Assembly: GCF_014851395.1 (NCBI RefSeq)
Contig: NW_024040374.1
Location: forward strand, 23,475,695 to 23,539,694
DNA from: Micropterus salmoides
Lineage: Eukaryota > Chordata > Actinopteri > Centrarchiformes > Centrarchidae
Length of the DNA: 64,000 nucleotides
Reading direction: 5' to 3'
The notes under the pieces were generated by a model. That model was not told the origin of the DNA and did no database searches. It saw only the letters and a program-made list of their open reading frames with translations. The position numbers were made by a program, and so were the translations under genes. Positions 14,003 through 26,043 of this stretch are shown here, piece after piece (position 1 is the first letter of the stretch; the number at the start of each line of letters is the position of its first letter).

Positions 14003-14280
14003 TGCATATCAGACAATTCTGAGATGGAGAGTATTTTATTCCTGTCTCACAGGTCAGCTGGGAGCGGTGTGCACATACTGGCTGTCAGACCTGTCAGAAA
14101 TATAAATATAACACCCCCCTCCCTGCCTGACACAGCAACATGCAAGCCTCAACTCACAGCACAAACAAAGCAAGTTACAGTGACTCTATAAGCATTTTAA
14201 GTTTGATTTAGGCTACTGTTTCCAAATGTCTGTAATCAAAGAACCATAATGATGTTGTGATGGTTTGGAAAAGAGTTTCC

Positions 14281-14286
14281 AATAAA
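14281..14286 (+). terminator. hsd17b7: Poly(A) signal, hsd17b7
   Basis: AATAAA about 280 bases after the hsd17b7 TGA. It sets a short 3' UTR that ends before the opposite-strand ORF at 14,432. Confidence 0.6.
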
Positions 14287-14431
14287 ACTGAGCTCTGTCT
14301 GTTTTCATCCACTTAATCCCACTTATTTTCAGTCCATTCACGCAGTAAAGTATGATAGGCTATTACATGAGGAGAACAACACAGTTTTGCATGTATGCTC
14401 TGATGGTAGACCAGGTCACCAAGTGTCCAGC

Positions 14432-14821
14432 CTATAGGGTCAAGGAGGGAGTTTCTCCAATTTGGTTGTTAATTCCATGATCGTCGCGGCAAAATGAAGT
14501 GCAGTCTGACAGTAGACTGTCAGTATCATCCCAAAAGTTTACGTAAGTGGTGTGTGTGAGCCCCTCCGCGTTGTACGGCGGTGCAGGCAGATGCGTACAG
14601 GCGCACCTGACAATCGGCTCTGGAGGATGTGGGGCGTAAACCCAGCAGTCGTGCCCGTGTTCCGCAGAAGGTTTCCCGGTTCCACACTGCTCCTCTGCCC
14701 CGCTCAGTTTCGGGTTGCAAAAAGCCCACACCATCCCGCAGAAATAGACGAAAAACGTTCCCATGACCATGACCATGAGCGCGTAGGACTCGATCATGGC
14801 TTTGGCGACTGGAGATGTCAT
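14432..14821 (-). CDS. Uncharacterised small single-pass membrane protein
   Basis: Single-exon frame of 129 codons that I do not recognise. The start is the ATG at 14,819-14,821, with A at -3. An in-frame TTG 12 bases upstream is not a likely start. A hydrophobic stretch at about residues 9-33 (ESYALMVMVMGTFFVYFCGM and on) looks like a signal-anchor or transmembrane helix. The rest, about 95 residues, is polar with cysteines spread through it. Codons in the first two-thirds are GC-rich (CGC, GCG, CCG, ACG), unlike the AT-rich flanks, which supports coding. It lies tail-to-tail with hsd17b7, ending about 130 bp after that gene's poly(A) signal. Function unknown; it could also be the first exon of a longer gene. 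Confidence 0.55.
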   Translation of the reverse strand: MTSPVAKAMIESYALMVMVMGTFFVYFCGMVWAFCNPKLSGAEEQCGTGKPSAEHGHDCWVYAPHPPEPIVRCACTHLPAPPYNAEGLTHTTYVNFWDDTDSLLSDCTSFCRDDHGINNQIGETPSLTL

Positions 14822-14949
14822 CTTTGGATACAAAGGGATGATAGGCTAATCGAGTATGAGTTCCCAAAATGCGTTCAGCAGGGACTGTCAGTGCGACTGG
14901 CATCATCCTGTGGGTTGGACCACTTCACCGCTCAGTTCAGTAAAACGTG

Positions 14950-17390
14950 ACATAGAGACATTCAGAAAATAAACATCTCTCCTTGAACATAATGTAGCTA
15001 CAGTCATTATGACAGCTGTGTGAGAAACAAAACAGTGGTCAAACTGTAGGTGGAATAAAGCAATTTTGACGTTATTAAATTAAATTAACATTGTGCAAAA
15101 CTATGGGCTCTCACCTCTATCATATTATTAAACCCCTTAATAAACTTAGACTACCTTAATATTTGAGGATATTAAAACAGTGAAATCCAACTGGTAAATA
15201 AAGTGTGGAGAAGTGAGATTTCCTCTTTGAAAGCCAATGTATTTACCTAATTAATTGATTTTTTTAATATTGCATTCCATAATTGCTTTCACTTTCATGT
15301 TGTTGGACCAAACTGAGTAATATATCGGCCTATCCTTAAATATGACATACTGAATCCTGTGTGGGACAAAGCCATAGAGAGCAGCTGAAAAGTTTAGTAT
15401 AAAGCTAGTTTACCTTTAAAATCCTCCCAGACAGTGAAAAACTTACAGCCTAACTGATGCTTTGTGGACACACTTTAGAAAAACAGATTAAGCTGAACAT
15501 GATTCTGCATGCTAATAGCCATACTCATTCCAAACTTGTATTTTTAAATGTTACTTTAATCCTGTTTGTGATAAGTTGTTTCCACTGAATTTTAATAAAT
15601 AAACTGTAAGAATCATCTTTCTATTTACATTATACATTTAAACAGACCATAAATATGTGTAATCACACAGGTCAGTGTTCCCTAACAAGCACATCAGCTG
15701 GCAGCTATCAGCTTATTTGACTTTCCTTATAGGATAAAACACCAGCACCCACAAGTCCCAAAATAGCATCAATGAGACTGTGAAGCTCAGGTTTTGGGCC
15801 TTTGTGTTGGGCTTCGCATTTCAGTATGTTAGACCAAGTTTTAAGCTCTGGGTCAAGCCTTGTTGGGTGAAGGATTATAGCAACAAAACTATAACATAAT
15901 AGAATAATCCTAGGAGAAGGACATACAGCAAACGGCCATACAATATGCCTGTGGGGCTTTTTTGTAAACATTAATATGTCATTACTCTGACAACAACAAC
16001 ACAATTGTTTGTGGCCCCTAATGTAAAAGTTGGCATGAGGTATTAACAGACTATTTAAACAACCATTTATTAAATAAATCAATGTAGGCCTACATTTTTA
16101 ATGATTTTTGATAAAATGCTTTTTTTATTACATTTTCTTGAACCTTTTAACTCATCCTCAAACTTCTTTGTCTGTAATTTGTTCATCCAGTCAGTTTCAG
16201 CCTTTTCATATTAAAAACCGTTCTGAATCATTACAAAACTTGTCAAAAAAGTGGCTTCTTCTGCAATAATAGTTTGTGCTCACACGTAATGAGGAAGCAG
16301 AGAAAACTTCACTTTTCCTGTTCATAATCAAAAGTATGTGACATCCACTCTACTATACAAAGCACAAACATCCAATAATGTTACTTGCAAATCTGGGACC
16401 ACAAAGAGTTGATGTTTACATGTAGGCCTAATCATTTAATGTGGTGATCCTGGATCCAGAAAAACCTCCACAGAGATAGTACAGAGAAGACTGAGGAGAG
16501 AGAGCAGGGAGGGACGACATGCAATAAACATAGGCCATCAGGACACCCCCATTTAGAGATTTCTAGATTTGCCAATAAACAGATGTATAAGCAGAATCAT
16601 GAGGTTGAAAACGTATGGCCTCCTTCCAAACTGATAAAGGTCATAATTGAAAGAAAAAATGACATCCACAAACTGCTACTTGTGATGCACTACACTTTCA
16701 TCTTCCACTGTGCAGTGCTCGTGATGACTATTGTGGCGTCTTTTGACAAAACTATTAAGCCTTTGGCCTCGTATTCTACAGCGACCATGTTTCACCGTTG
16801 CGTACACCACATTGGGATCAGGTTTGATTACCTCACAGACTGGTGCTAACCAGATATCTATATTTTGTGAAATATTGTTTACACTAGCAGTAGCCTACAT
16901 GGAGGGTTTAAGACCTGGGTCTCAGTGTAGAGTGACAGTCTTGTTCTGAGTCAGACTTCAATGACAGGACAATCTGTAAGTCACTCAGTTTAAATCTTTA
17001 CCTCAGATTTTGTCAGTAATTATTCAATTATATGTTGACCTTTCCTCACATCCTGTCTTCCATCTTTACTGAAACATATTCGTCCTAGCTACAGAGACAC
17101 CTGCTGCCTCCCTTAGAGGTTTGTAAAGGTATTACGGGAGTATATTAACAGCAATGACGGAATAGATGAGCCCTCTTTGGTTTGAAAACTAATACCCTTT
17201 TGTAAAACGGTGTGAGGAGGTTTTTCTATTGTCAAAACAAGAGGTCTGTGAGTGTGTGAGAGTACCCATGCTTACAGAGGTTAACAACCACGCACCAACG
17301 ACAGAGAGACTGGCATTGTGGGTAGTGTAGTCGTTTTATAGGTCTATTCCGTAACGAAGTCAATTACAATCTAAGTTTGAAAAAACTACA
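14950..17390. other. Intergenic, AT-rich, no gene recognised
   Basis: No exon of a known family was found on either strand. The open frames near 15,708-16,082 (-) and 16,583-16,949 (+) lack family motifs and have ordinary AT-rich composition. A short repeat-like segment lies near 16,480-16,540 (GAGGGACGACATGCAATAAA), similar to a sequence common in fish repeats. Confidence 0.55.
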
Positions 17391-17394
17391 TGTC

Positions 17395-17542
17395 CCTTCC
17401 GCGCCAGCCCCGAGGTCCCGGATGTCTATCGCGCCGGAAGAGAAGAAGGTCCTTTTCCCAGCCATCTTGTGGCTTCATCTAGCGAAGTGTTCGCACCAAG
17501 CCTCGTAGAATCGGAGGAAAATCCTGCTGAAGGGGCGCCATC
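17395..17542 (+). promoter_or_regulatory. serbp1: serbp1 core promoter / 5' UTR
   Basis: GC- and CpG-rich stretch just before the start codon. It contains an ETS-type site (GCGCCGGAAG, 17,431-17,440), a YY1-like GCCATCTTG (17,461-17,469) and a pyrimidine run CCTTTTCCC just before it. This combination is usual for TATA-less promoters of highly expressed translation-related genes, which fits SERBP1. The transcription start is not directly visible. Confidence 0.55.
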
Positions 17543-20500
17543 ATGCCCGGACAAATGCAAGAAGGTTTTGGCTGTGCCATAACCAATCGGTTCGACCAGT
17601 TATTTGACGATGAGTCGGATCCATTTGAACTGCTGAAGCAGGCCGAAGTGAAGAAGAAGGAGGCTCCAGCTCCTGGTGCCGCCAAGACTGCTGCCCAGGC
17701 TGCCAAGCAGCCCAAAAAGGAGTCCCAAAAAGACAGAAAGGCCCCACTGGCTGATAAGAAGGAGGAAACCCAGGCACCCGTCCCGCTTAAGAAAGATGGT
17801 GAGATCTATTTCTGCGTTTTAGGTCTTAATCAAGCTGCACGTAAACGATTTTATGCTAACAGGCGAAGTTGCTTGCTTACTAGCTAGCAACGGTTCATAA
17901 GCCCCGGTGACATGAGGTCCGCGTGGCTGCTTTAATGCCCATGCTGGCTGTCAGTTTCTGGAATGATGACATTTATTCAAAGGTATAATGAACGAGGTGT
18001 GTGGGGCTTAACTTCAGCGATTCGACGATAAACAGTTTGCAGGCCAACTTGTTTTGGCTTGCACCCCCACCCCCACCCCTCGGCCTTGTTGAACAGGCAG
18101 AACCCGAAAGCCTGGCTACTAGAGAAAGTGGCCTGAAGATGTTTAAATGTTGACGGACTCCTGTCAAGTCATGACTTTCAATAAGGACACTTGTTGTTCA
18201 CTTTGCTCTGAATTTAAAGTAGGTCGTTTTAAGCGGCTTTTTATAACACCTTAAAATAAAACGGGAATGGCTAACGTTTAGTAAAATCTTACACATGCAA
18301 ATACACATTGTTAAATTAATGTAAAATAACGCGAGACACGTAAACACTATCGTGGCGGATTTGTCGGACATTAAGAGCAGCACTGCGCTCATGGTGATGA
18401 ACCTCGTGGTTGTAACGTTAGTGTGGGGCGTGTTAAAAGCACAGCCTCCAAACTGCCACTTCCCATTGGCGCACAATACATGTGATAGACCTCTCTCAAA
18501 TCACTTACTTTCCCTTTTGAGGCTTCACCTGATATTATCTTTTGTAGATTGTCTCAATATTAAGTGATCATCAAGCCCATCAAGCAAACAAAAGTTTACT
18601 GAGAGCATTTTGGGGTTGCATTGTTTGCTCTAACTTAGATTTACTACATGCAGATTAGAGGCATCCGGAGTTGTGGTTCGACTCTGAGATGGATACCTGC
18701 TCACAGCCAGCTAGTTGGCCATTATCATCATGTAAGTCTGCCAAGTGTGCTCATTTCTGTTTCCTTGAGAGAAGATGAGACAGGTGCGGTGACTATGGTG
18801 CTCCCAGCTGCTGCTGTGTAGTATAGGGTGTCTATTTTGGTAACTGGTGATTTAGGCAATGGGTGGGACTTGCTGTGTCACGCTGGGCCAGTGGCAGTCA
18901 AACATGTGCCATGGAGGGTTAAACTTTATGGAGGCGGTAATTCTGAGTGTTTGAACCGATCCACATACTTTTCTGTCAGAGTAGGAAATGAATGAACTGC
19001 CTGAAAACCCTTTTATAATGTGAGCTAACCCTAACTCAATAGTTTATATAAACACTGTTAAATCAGATTACATTGCAGCTAGAAAAGTTGTACAGTATTT
19101 AATAAAAGGATCTTGCCAGCTGCCTTAGTTCTTTAATTCTGCACATTAATTTGGATTTTTTGCTCCATTTAAACAGAACAATCAACTCCTCTTGTCTGGG
19201 CCTCAGCAGTAGGTCCTGCTCTATTAATGCTATTGGTCCTCTAATCCTCCTGTTGTGGTCACTCCTAGGTGCCGGCATGAGGAGAATGGGCCGCAAGCCG
19301 GAGGGCGATGGCTCCAGACCCCAGGGCGGCCAGGGAGAGGGGCGCCCCCCCACAGACAGGCGGCCTGTGGACAGGCGGCCCCCGCGCCGCTTCGAGAGGC
19401 CTGCTGGTGATGCTGGTGAGAAGCCTGAGGGAGGCGAATTCTCAGTGGAAAAGTGAGTTCAGTTTCTAATGAGCTGACATTTTGATTAATATAACAACTT
19501 AACATATATGAAAAGAGAAGAGGGAATCCACGGCTATTCTTTTTTTAATTTTTTATTTTTTTTCAAGGTGTTTTCTAGCTCCACATGAGTCTTAAGCAGT
19601 CCTCAGTAGGGTGTGGGGTAGAGTCAGCAACTGTTAAAGGCGTTGCTTACACTGATAAAGCTTAGTATAGAGTTTTGCCCAGTCTTCTATAGGCACATGT
19701 AGCTCTTTATCTCTCAACTTGTGTCCAAATGTATCATGTACAAATGTAGTCAGTCAAGCAAGGCTAAAGTAAAAGCATGATCTTTAAAAAAAAAAAAAAA
19801 ATTATGTAGACTTGTAATTTAAAACAATTCAATTTAAGAAGTAATTAAGTACGCATTAACGGCACCTGCATGAATGTGCTGTTCTTTGCTGGTCTCGCTG
19901 TCCATTTTGTCACATAAAATAAAAAACTCAACGGATGTGCCTGTAGATGACCTGCCTTAGATTTAAGCTTCAGATAAACAGAAGCCCGTGCTTTTTGTCC
20001 CCCTCTGTAGACCCATTGGTGATAGGCCGATGAGAGGACGTGGTGGTGGAAGGGGAGGCCGTGGAGGCAGAGGCCGTGGCATGGGCCGCACCGATGGTTT
20101 TGATTCCAGAGGGAAACGGGAATTTGACAGACATAGTGGCAGTGACCGAACGTAAGTACTCTTTCAGCTCTTACATAGCCCTTAAACAAAATATTCTCAA
20201 CTTACACCTGGTCTGTTAAAGACGTGTGTGTTTTCTAGCAGTGCATGTGTCATGATCCTGGCTAAAGCAAATGTTGTTTCAGTAGCATGAAAGGTGAGGA
20301 GAAGCGTGGTGGAAGTGGATCTCACAACTGGGGCACCGTCAAGGATGAACTAAAGTAAGTAAAGTTACATCACACGTATTTACTGAGAACTTGAGGAAAT
20401 GACACTTGAGCGTGTGATAAGTTTCTCGTTGTATGATGTATCTTTAGAGGGCACTTGATTGTGTTTAATAGTACGTGCATGATAGGTGGGTCCTGGTGTT

Positions 20501-22811
20501 CAGATTTTGTCAGTTCTGAATCTACTTATTGATTCCAGATCATGTCCTGGTCCACTATCCTGTCAAATAAGTCAAAATACACTGGTTGCCAGTTTAATAG
20601 GTACCTTTTTCTAACCTGTTAAACCTGTTTATAGGGGTGTTAATTCAACTTCATGGTCATTTTGGAGGCTGTAGTTTGTGGTGCTGTTGAACCAGGGCTG
20701 GGCAATCTGATGATTTTAGATCGGTCATGTTGCAAGGCGTCCATAATCTTTGGGGCGACTCATAGAGATCACTGTATTTAATGTCCTCTTATATCCGTTA
20801 CCAAACTTCACATAACGTCATTGACTAGTGGGTCCGTGCTACCTGAATAAACGATGTAGCCAACTAGATGGCTTTGCTTATTGGATTGATTACTTCTCTT
20901 CTTTGATGTTGTAAACAATACAACTGATAACAATATTGTGTTTTAATAGTGCAAATGGATCAAATCATAGGCTATTTCAAGCATGGCTATTGTCTACAAG
21001 GCATTTTAAAATTGAGAAGAAATGATTTAAATTTAGATCCTGATGGAGATGACCTAAATATTAGAAACACGAGTATAATGCGATACAATTCAACAGAACC
21101 GCAAACAGCGGCCTGGTTTGAACAAATTAATATAAATGACAGAATAGATATAAAATTGAATGTAAGATATGTGTGAATAAATATAAATGACCATCAATTT
21201 GAGTCAACACCTTTCAACAAAATTATACCTCTTCATGGAGGTAGGATTTATTGCTTGACTGGCAGTTTCACTAAACTGCTTCAGCTAATATTTATGCTCC
21301 CAAACAATTGTTTACATTAAATTTAAATTACAAAGGTTTTCCCCATCTTTTTTTAGTTAAACGGCAAAACAAATATATCATGTGGCTTGCCATGCATAAA
21401 GACGGCAACACAGTCCAAATTTTAGCAATCGATAGGCACAATGGAAACGAGTATTGCTTAATAATTTCCCAGTTCCCAATACAAAACCTTATGGCTAGTT
21501 GAGTCGGAAATGTTCAACTGACCAGGATTTTTTTCGTTATAGTGAGCTTGACCAATCAAACGTCACTGAGGAGAACCCTGAAGGAGAGGAGCATCCACCT
21601 GCTGACTCCGAGAATAAGTAAGTTTTTATTTTTTGCAGTAACTAAGCATTCATAACTTAGAATTTGTTTGTGCAGCATAGTAGGTAGGATTACAAGCAAG
21701 AACACAATGTTCAAATCAACCTGGATTTATGGTGAACATTAATGCTTTGACACCGTGTGTCTGTGTGTGTGTGTTGAAGGGAGAATGAGGTTGAGGAAGT
21801 GAAGGATGAAGGCCCCAAGGAGATGACTCTGGATGAATGGAAAGCCATGCAGGACAAGGAGCGGGCCAAGGTGGAGTTCAACATCCGTAAGGCCAACGAG
21901 GGAGCTGAATGGAACAAAGCGTTTGTGGTGCTGCACAAGTCCAAGGCAGAGGTGAGTCAAACCCATATCTCTGAATACATCTATATTTCACATTCACTTT
22001 TGGTGATGGCTATGATAGACTTGACTATGTAAAGTGTGTGTGTATATGCGCACGCATTTGTTGTTGGCACAAACATGATTTGATGTTTTGTTTGTATGCA
22101 TTTCTCAACACAGGATAAGAAGAGCGAGGTGATTGACCCTGAGGTTGATGAGTCTAAGGTAAAATCTCATTACTTGACCTCAGATCATACATATAAATAA
22201 AATAAGCCAAAGCTGTAAATGTACAAAAAAATTCTGCTTTTTCACTCTTATTTTTCTCATTCAGTTAGAGGATGAGCACCACTTCCGGAAGCCAGCCAAT
22301 GACATTACGTCCCAGCTGGAGATCAACTTCGGAGACTTGGGCCGTCCAGGCCGCGGACGCGGTGGACCACGCGGTGGTCGGGGCGGCCGTGGCCGTGGCG
22401 CACCTGGTGGTGGTGGCGGCAGTGTTGAAGCCACTAGGCCAGTCCGTGGTGGAAGGACTGACAAGGTAGATAATCTTTTATACGAAGCTTAGCTGTTGTG
22501 TCATACCATTAACATCCAAGTATCTGCATTGAAAGTTTGGGTTTTAGTTTCACATAATTTCATATAACACCGCCTAAAAGTAAATAAGGAGTCCACCTGT
22601 AAGAATGACTGTTAATAACTAAAATACTGAATCATTTAAGCTATTTTCCTGCCTATGTTCCCATAAATTTCTTTCATCCCCCACATCTGTCTGTGGCACA
22701 TCTTAAAATATTTGAATTTTCTAACTCCTGCTTAATGTTTGCTTTTCCTTGTAGTCATCTGCGTCTGTGCCCAACGTGGATGACCCAGAGGCCTTCCCAG
22801 CCCTGGCTTAA
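17543..22811 (+). CDS. serbp1: SERPINE1 mRNA-binding protein 1 (SERBP1)
   Basis: RNA-binding, ribosome-associated protein; family members bind idle 80S ribosomes and mRNA. Exons: 17543-17798, 19269-19452, 20011-20151, 20283-20354, 21543-21617, 21780-21951, 22114-22158, 22265-22465, 22755-22811; all in phase, 400 residues (human about 408). Features in order: N-terminal motif GFGCAITNRFDQLFDDESDP, lysine/alanine-rich linker, RG-rich stretch around GRGGRGGRGRGMGR-type repeats in exon 3, SGSHNWGTVKDEL, the helical core MTLDEWKAMQ...KVEFNIRK in exon 6, DITSQLEINFGDLGRP and a second RGG box in exon 8, and the C-terminal DDPEAFPALA. The N terminus separates it from HABP4. il12rb2 lies next door on the opposite strand, as in human 1p31. 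Confidence 0.95.
20630..21540 (+). other. serbp1 intron with AT-rich open frames of unknown origin
   Basis: The intron between exons ending at 20,354 and starting at 21,543 holds a 75-codon frame (20,949-21,176) and a 64-codon frame (21,308-21,502). Both are in very AT-rich, purine-biased sequence. The first is charged and rich in D, N and I and does not look like low-complexity chance, but I recognise no family. The frames are offset from each other. The segment could be a decayed insertion; a phrase resembling CAGGGCTGGGCAAT near 20,692 is seen at edges of some fish repeats. Confidence 0.3.
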
Positions 22812-24075
22812 GCCCTGGCTGCTGTCTCTCAGGCCTACAGGAGCCTCTTACGCACCTCCACTACGAGGCTTGCATGTTCCTGGATCCTTCAGCAAAGTGA
22901 AATGATGGAGAAAACTGTCATTAACTATGGCACTCAACGTGAGGACTGAGTTTTACCCATTAAAAACAAAACGAAGATGGAAAAAAAAAACAGAAATTAA
23001 CACAAAAAAAAAACAAAAAAAGAAAAGGACTTCTTGCTACTCCGGAGCAACTTATTGGTAGAGGTTTTGTACTTGGAAACAAAGTAGCAGGGATGTTTTC
23101 ATACAGTATTTTTTTCAGAGGTTATGCATTGTCCATTGATACATTTTTGTAATTGCTGCTTGAAAATATGCATTTCAAAATGTAAGCATAAGAGTGTCTT
23201 TAGCTTGGTGTGAGCCATTGCTTGCTTTAAAATGTGCTCTGGAGCTCCAACCCAAGCTCGTAAGCTCTGCCACACCAGGTATTTCCGATGAAGTTTGAGC
23301 TTCACTCATTGAGATTTATGGATTTTCTTTTTTTTCTTTAGCACTGGGGTATTGTTTTATATTTTATACAGGAGGTCTATTCTTCTATGATCTTCAGCCT
23401 GTAAATCTTAACTATTTTCATAAATTCTTTCAGAGACTATTCACAAGGTGCATAGAAGACACACCTTGATCTTTTGATCAAGGGATGCTGCCTATATTTG
23501 AATGCATTGAAGAAATGGCACCTAAATCTGTATTAAGGTTCTTTTGTACTGAAATGTTCTAAAGGAGGAACATTAGGTCATCTTGGGGGAACACAAATTT
23601 GCATTGATCCTGAGACTTTTGTCAAGTGGATTTATTTTAAACTGAAAGTTATTCCATATGATTAGTTACTTGTAGTTGGGGTGCTATACACCATCTCATG
23701 TCCCTTCCTCCCTTCCCATTTCAGCTTTGATTACTCAAAGTCAATTAATGCCTTTTTTACTTTAAAGAGTGACACAGAGAGGAAGTGTCTTTACACAGTT
23801 GATGTGGCTGTAGTGTAGAAGCCCTCAGACGTTCTGTTTGTTTACACTCCACTCGAGCATCCTTCCACAGACTTGGCACAGCTTCAGTTTTTCTGCAGTC
23901 TGCTGATATTTTCCTCCACTGACTTGCCCTGTAGCTTCAACAGTGGCACCACTGCATAATTGCTCTGAAAGAAATACAGTCGTTCATTGTGTGGAACAAC
24001 TGAAGTGCTCTACAAATGTGTGAATTCTAGCCCTGCTATTAGAGACCTCTGTCGGTAAATAAAGATGGTCGATAA
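22812..24075 (+). other. serbp1: serbp1 3' UTR
   Basis: About 1.25 kb of non-coding sequence from the TAA to an AATAAA at 24,058-24,063. It includes A-rich runs at about 22,980-23,030. No other coding signal was seen. Confidence 0.65.
24058..24063 (+). terminator. serbp1: Poly(A) signal, serbp1
   Basis: Exact AATAAA, the first strong signal after the stop codon. Confidence 0.55.
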
Positions 24076-24167
24076 ATCTTTTGCATTGTCACTTTTTTCA
24101 ATCCCTACCAACATGAATGGAAAAGTGTTAACTTTGTTTGCTTCTGCCTACAACCACATATCGTCAT

Positions 24168-24412
24168 GGTCTCTTGACACAAGGGACCCTTGTACTGTGT
24201 AAGGTGAGTGCCCACACAGGTCTTAACTGGAAAAACTGAGCAAGTATGTCAAATGGTCACCTCTACCTTTTGTGAAAGTTGCAAAACATCTGAAAGATCA
24301 ACTTTTATGGTATCCAGAGCGTGGCTTGCTGCCAACGCTGAATACTCATACACCACCCAGTCACTTCATCTTGTTTCAGACCAGTAGGTCATAAAAGAGA
24401 GACATGAAACAA
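24168..24412 (+). repeat. Direct repeat, copy 1
   Basis: About 245 bases beginning CTCTTGACACAAGGGACCC. It is matched by a second copy at 27,024-27,258 in the same orientation, with small substitutions and an indel around a GTTGCAAAACATCTG segment that copy 2 lacks. The two sit on either side of the il12rb2 3' exons. I cannot name the family. Confidence 0.8.
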
Positions 24413-24629
24413 ATAGTCTGTGCTTCCAAATGCAGAGGATGAAATCACCTGTTTATATGCATTTACACTTAAATATTTGACTGTAGTTAAGGCTGCATGA
24501 CTAAAGAAATCAAGTTTCCTCAGAGCGGTTGCTGCTTAAAATATTTTGTTTCCAGTCTGTTGATGAAAAGGAAAAAGATAACAGCCATCGATGTTTTATC
24601 CATGCTAGCAACCAGCATCTAGGGAAGGC

Positions 24630-25190
24630 AATGCTGGTCGGTCCACCATTTTGAATAGATTAAAACATCTTTACAGCTATTTGCTGATTTGCAATGAGAC
24701 TTGTTAGCCATTTCTGACGGTGGTGGTACCCTGACTTTTCATGTAGCACCACCGGCAGGTTGACCAGTGAAATGTCTTGACAACTACGGGATTGATTGCC
24801 ATTACGTTTTGGTTTACACCTTGATGCTCCTCCCACGGATTGAATTTTAATAACTTTGGTGATCCCGTGACCTTTAATTTGGCCCTATCATCAGGTCAAA
24901 ATTTGAATTCATCCAGTACTTTGGTTTATGACCAAATACAGTACCTGCAAAACAAATTACACTCCCATCATCCTCAGCTGTACTTGGTGTTGAGAACTTA
25001 TTAGCTAATGTTAGCATGCTAACACGCTAAACTAAGATGGTGAACATGATGCTACCTGCTTAACCTCAGCATTGTCATTGTTGTGAGCATGTTAGCACGC
25101 TGATGGTAGCTCAAAGCAACACTTTACCTTAGTGCAGCCTCACAGAGCTGCTAGCATGGCTGTAAACTCGTTTCCAAATATTGAAACATT
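24630..25190 (+). repeat. Abundant teleost dispersed repeat (TTAGCATGCTAAC type)
   Basis: Contains phrases typical of a very common fish repeat: CAACTACGGGATTGATTGCC, TTTGGTGATCCCGTGACCTT, CCAGTACTTTGGTTTATGAC, GTTAGCATGCTAACACGCTA and CTGCTAGCATGGCTGTA. A shorter piece of the same family lies in reverse orientation at 37,150-37,340. Recognised from memory; no protein is encoded. Confidence 0.65.
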
Positions 25191-26043
25191 TAGATACAGA
25201 GCGGCAATTTTTTTATAGATGATTTAGATCTTCAGCAAAAAGCAACAAATCATCTGCCATCATTCACCAACAAATCGGAGAGGCAATTTACTTTTCTCGT
25301 TTTAGATGTACAAAGATTGAGGTAGCATAGATGTATTTAAAGGCACGGCCAATATACAGGATGCTCAACATTAAAAAGCTATAATGGAGTATACACTTGT
25401 CCTTTTACACAGAACAGGAAACATTTTAACATGTTATGGTAGTAAAAGCACAGGTGTGAATACTAAAAATCAGTGACGGCTGAATTCCATTTAGCTGCCT
25501 CACTTTCAGTGTCCTGCTCTTGTTCATGCTGGATCACTGTCACACTCCGAAGGCTGTGAGCTTTCAGTCTATGGCAAGTCAAAATGTCTGCTGAGAAAAG
25601 GATTATAAGTGCTGTCAGCATCTGGATGCCTTATTCAAGATGACAGAAATTACAATATCTGATATACTCGCAGCCTGTCCTGTGTTCGTTTTGGTCATGG
25701 TATTAGTGTGTCCAATGCTGCTCTGAAGAGAAAACAATGGTAATGCATGAAATGAAAACAAAAGTACTTTCTCCAGTCAAAAGTTATTATTGCATAACAG
25801 CTGTGGGGTACTTTGGCAAGAGAGCTGTTTTTGTTACAGTTCTGATTTCAACTAGAAAGGAGGTAGTTGATGCAGATCTCAGCGAGATGTGTGATTAAAA
25901 AAAAAAGATATTTAAACAGAAAACAAAGAAGAATCCATCATGAGTCACTGTGTCCCGTCTCTTTCAATTAGCAGTCTTCTTCCTCTAAAAATTGCTTTCG
26001 CTCAAACCTCATCTCACCAAAGAGTTCTGGTTTCAGGTTAACA
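25190..26043. other. Non-coding, includes the presumed il12rb2 3' UTR
   Basis: No exon was found on either strand. The il12rb2 3' UTR must run leftwards from 26,044, but I did not find a convincing reverse-strand AATAAA close to the stop, so its end is undefined. Confidence 0.5.

Noticed and set aside
14822..14833. Upstream extension of the small membrane protein (four extra residues)
   Set aside because: The extension begins at TTG, not ATG; the ATG at 14,819-14,821 has a better context.
15708..16949. Three frames of 72-124 codons in the hsd17b7-serbp1 interval
   Set aside because: No recognisable family or coding-type composition; they look like chance in AT-rich sequence.
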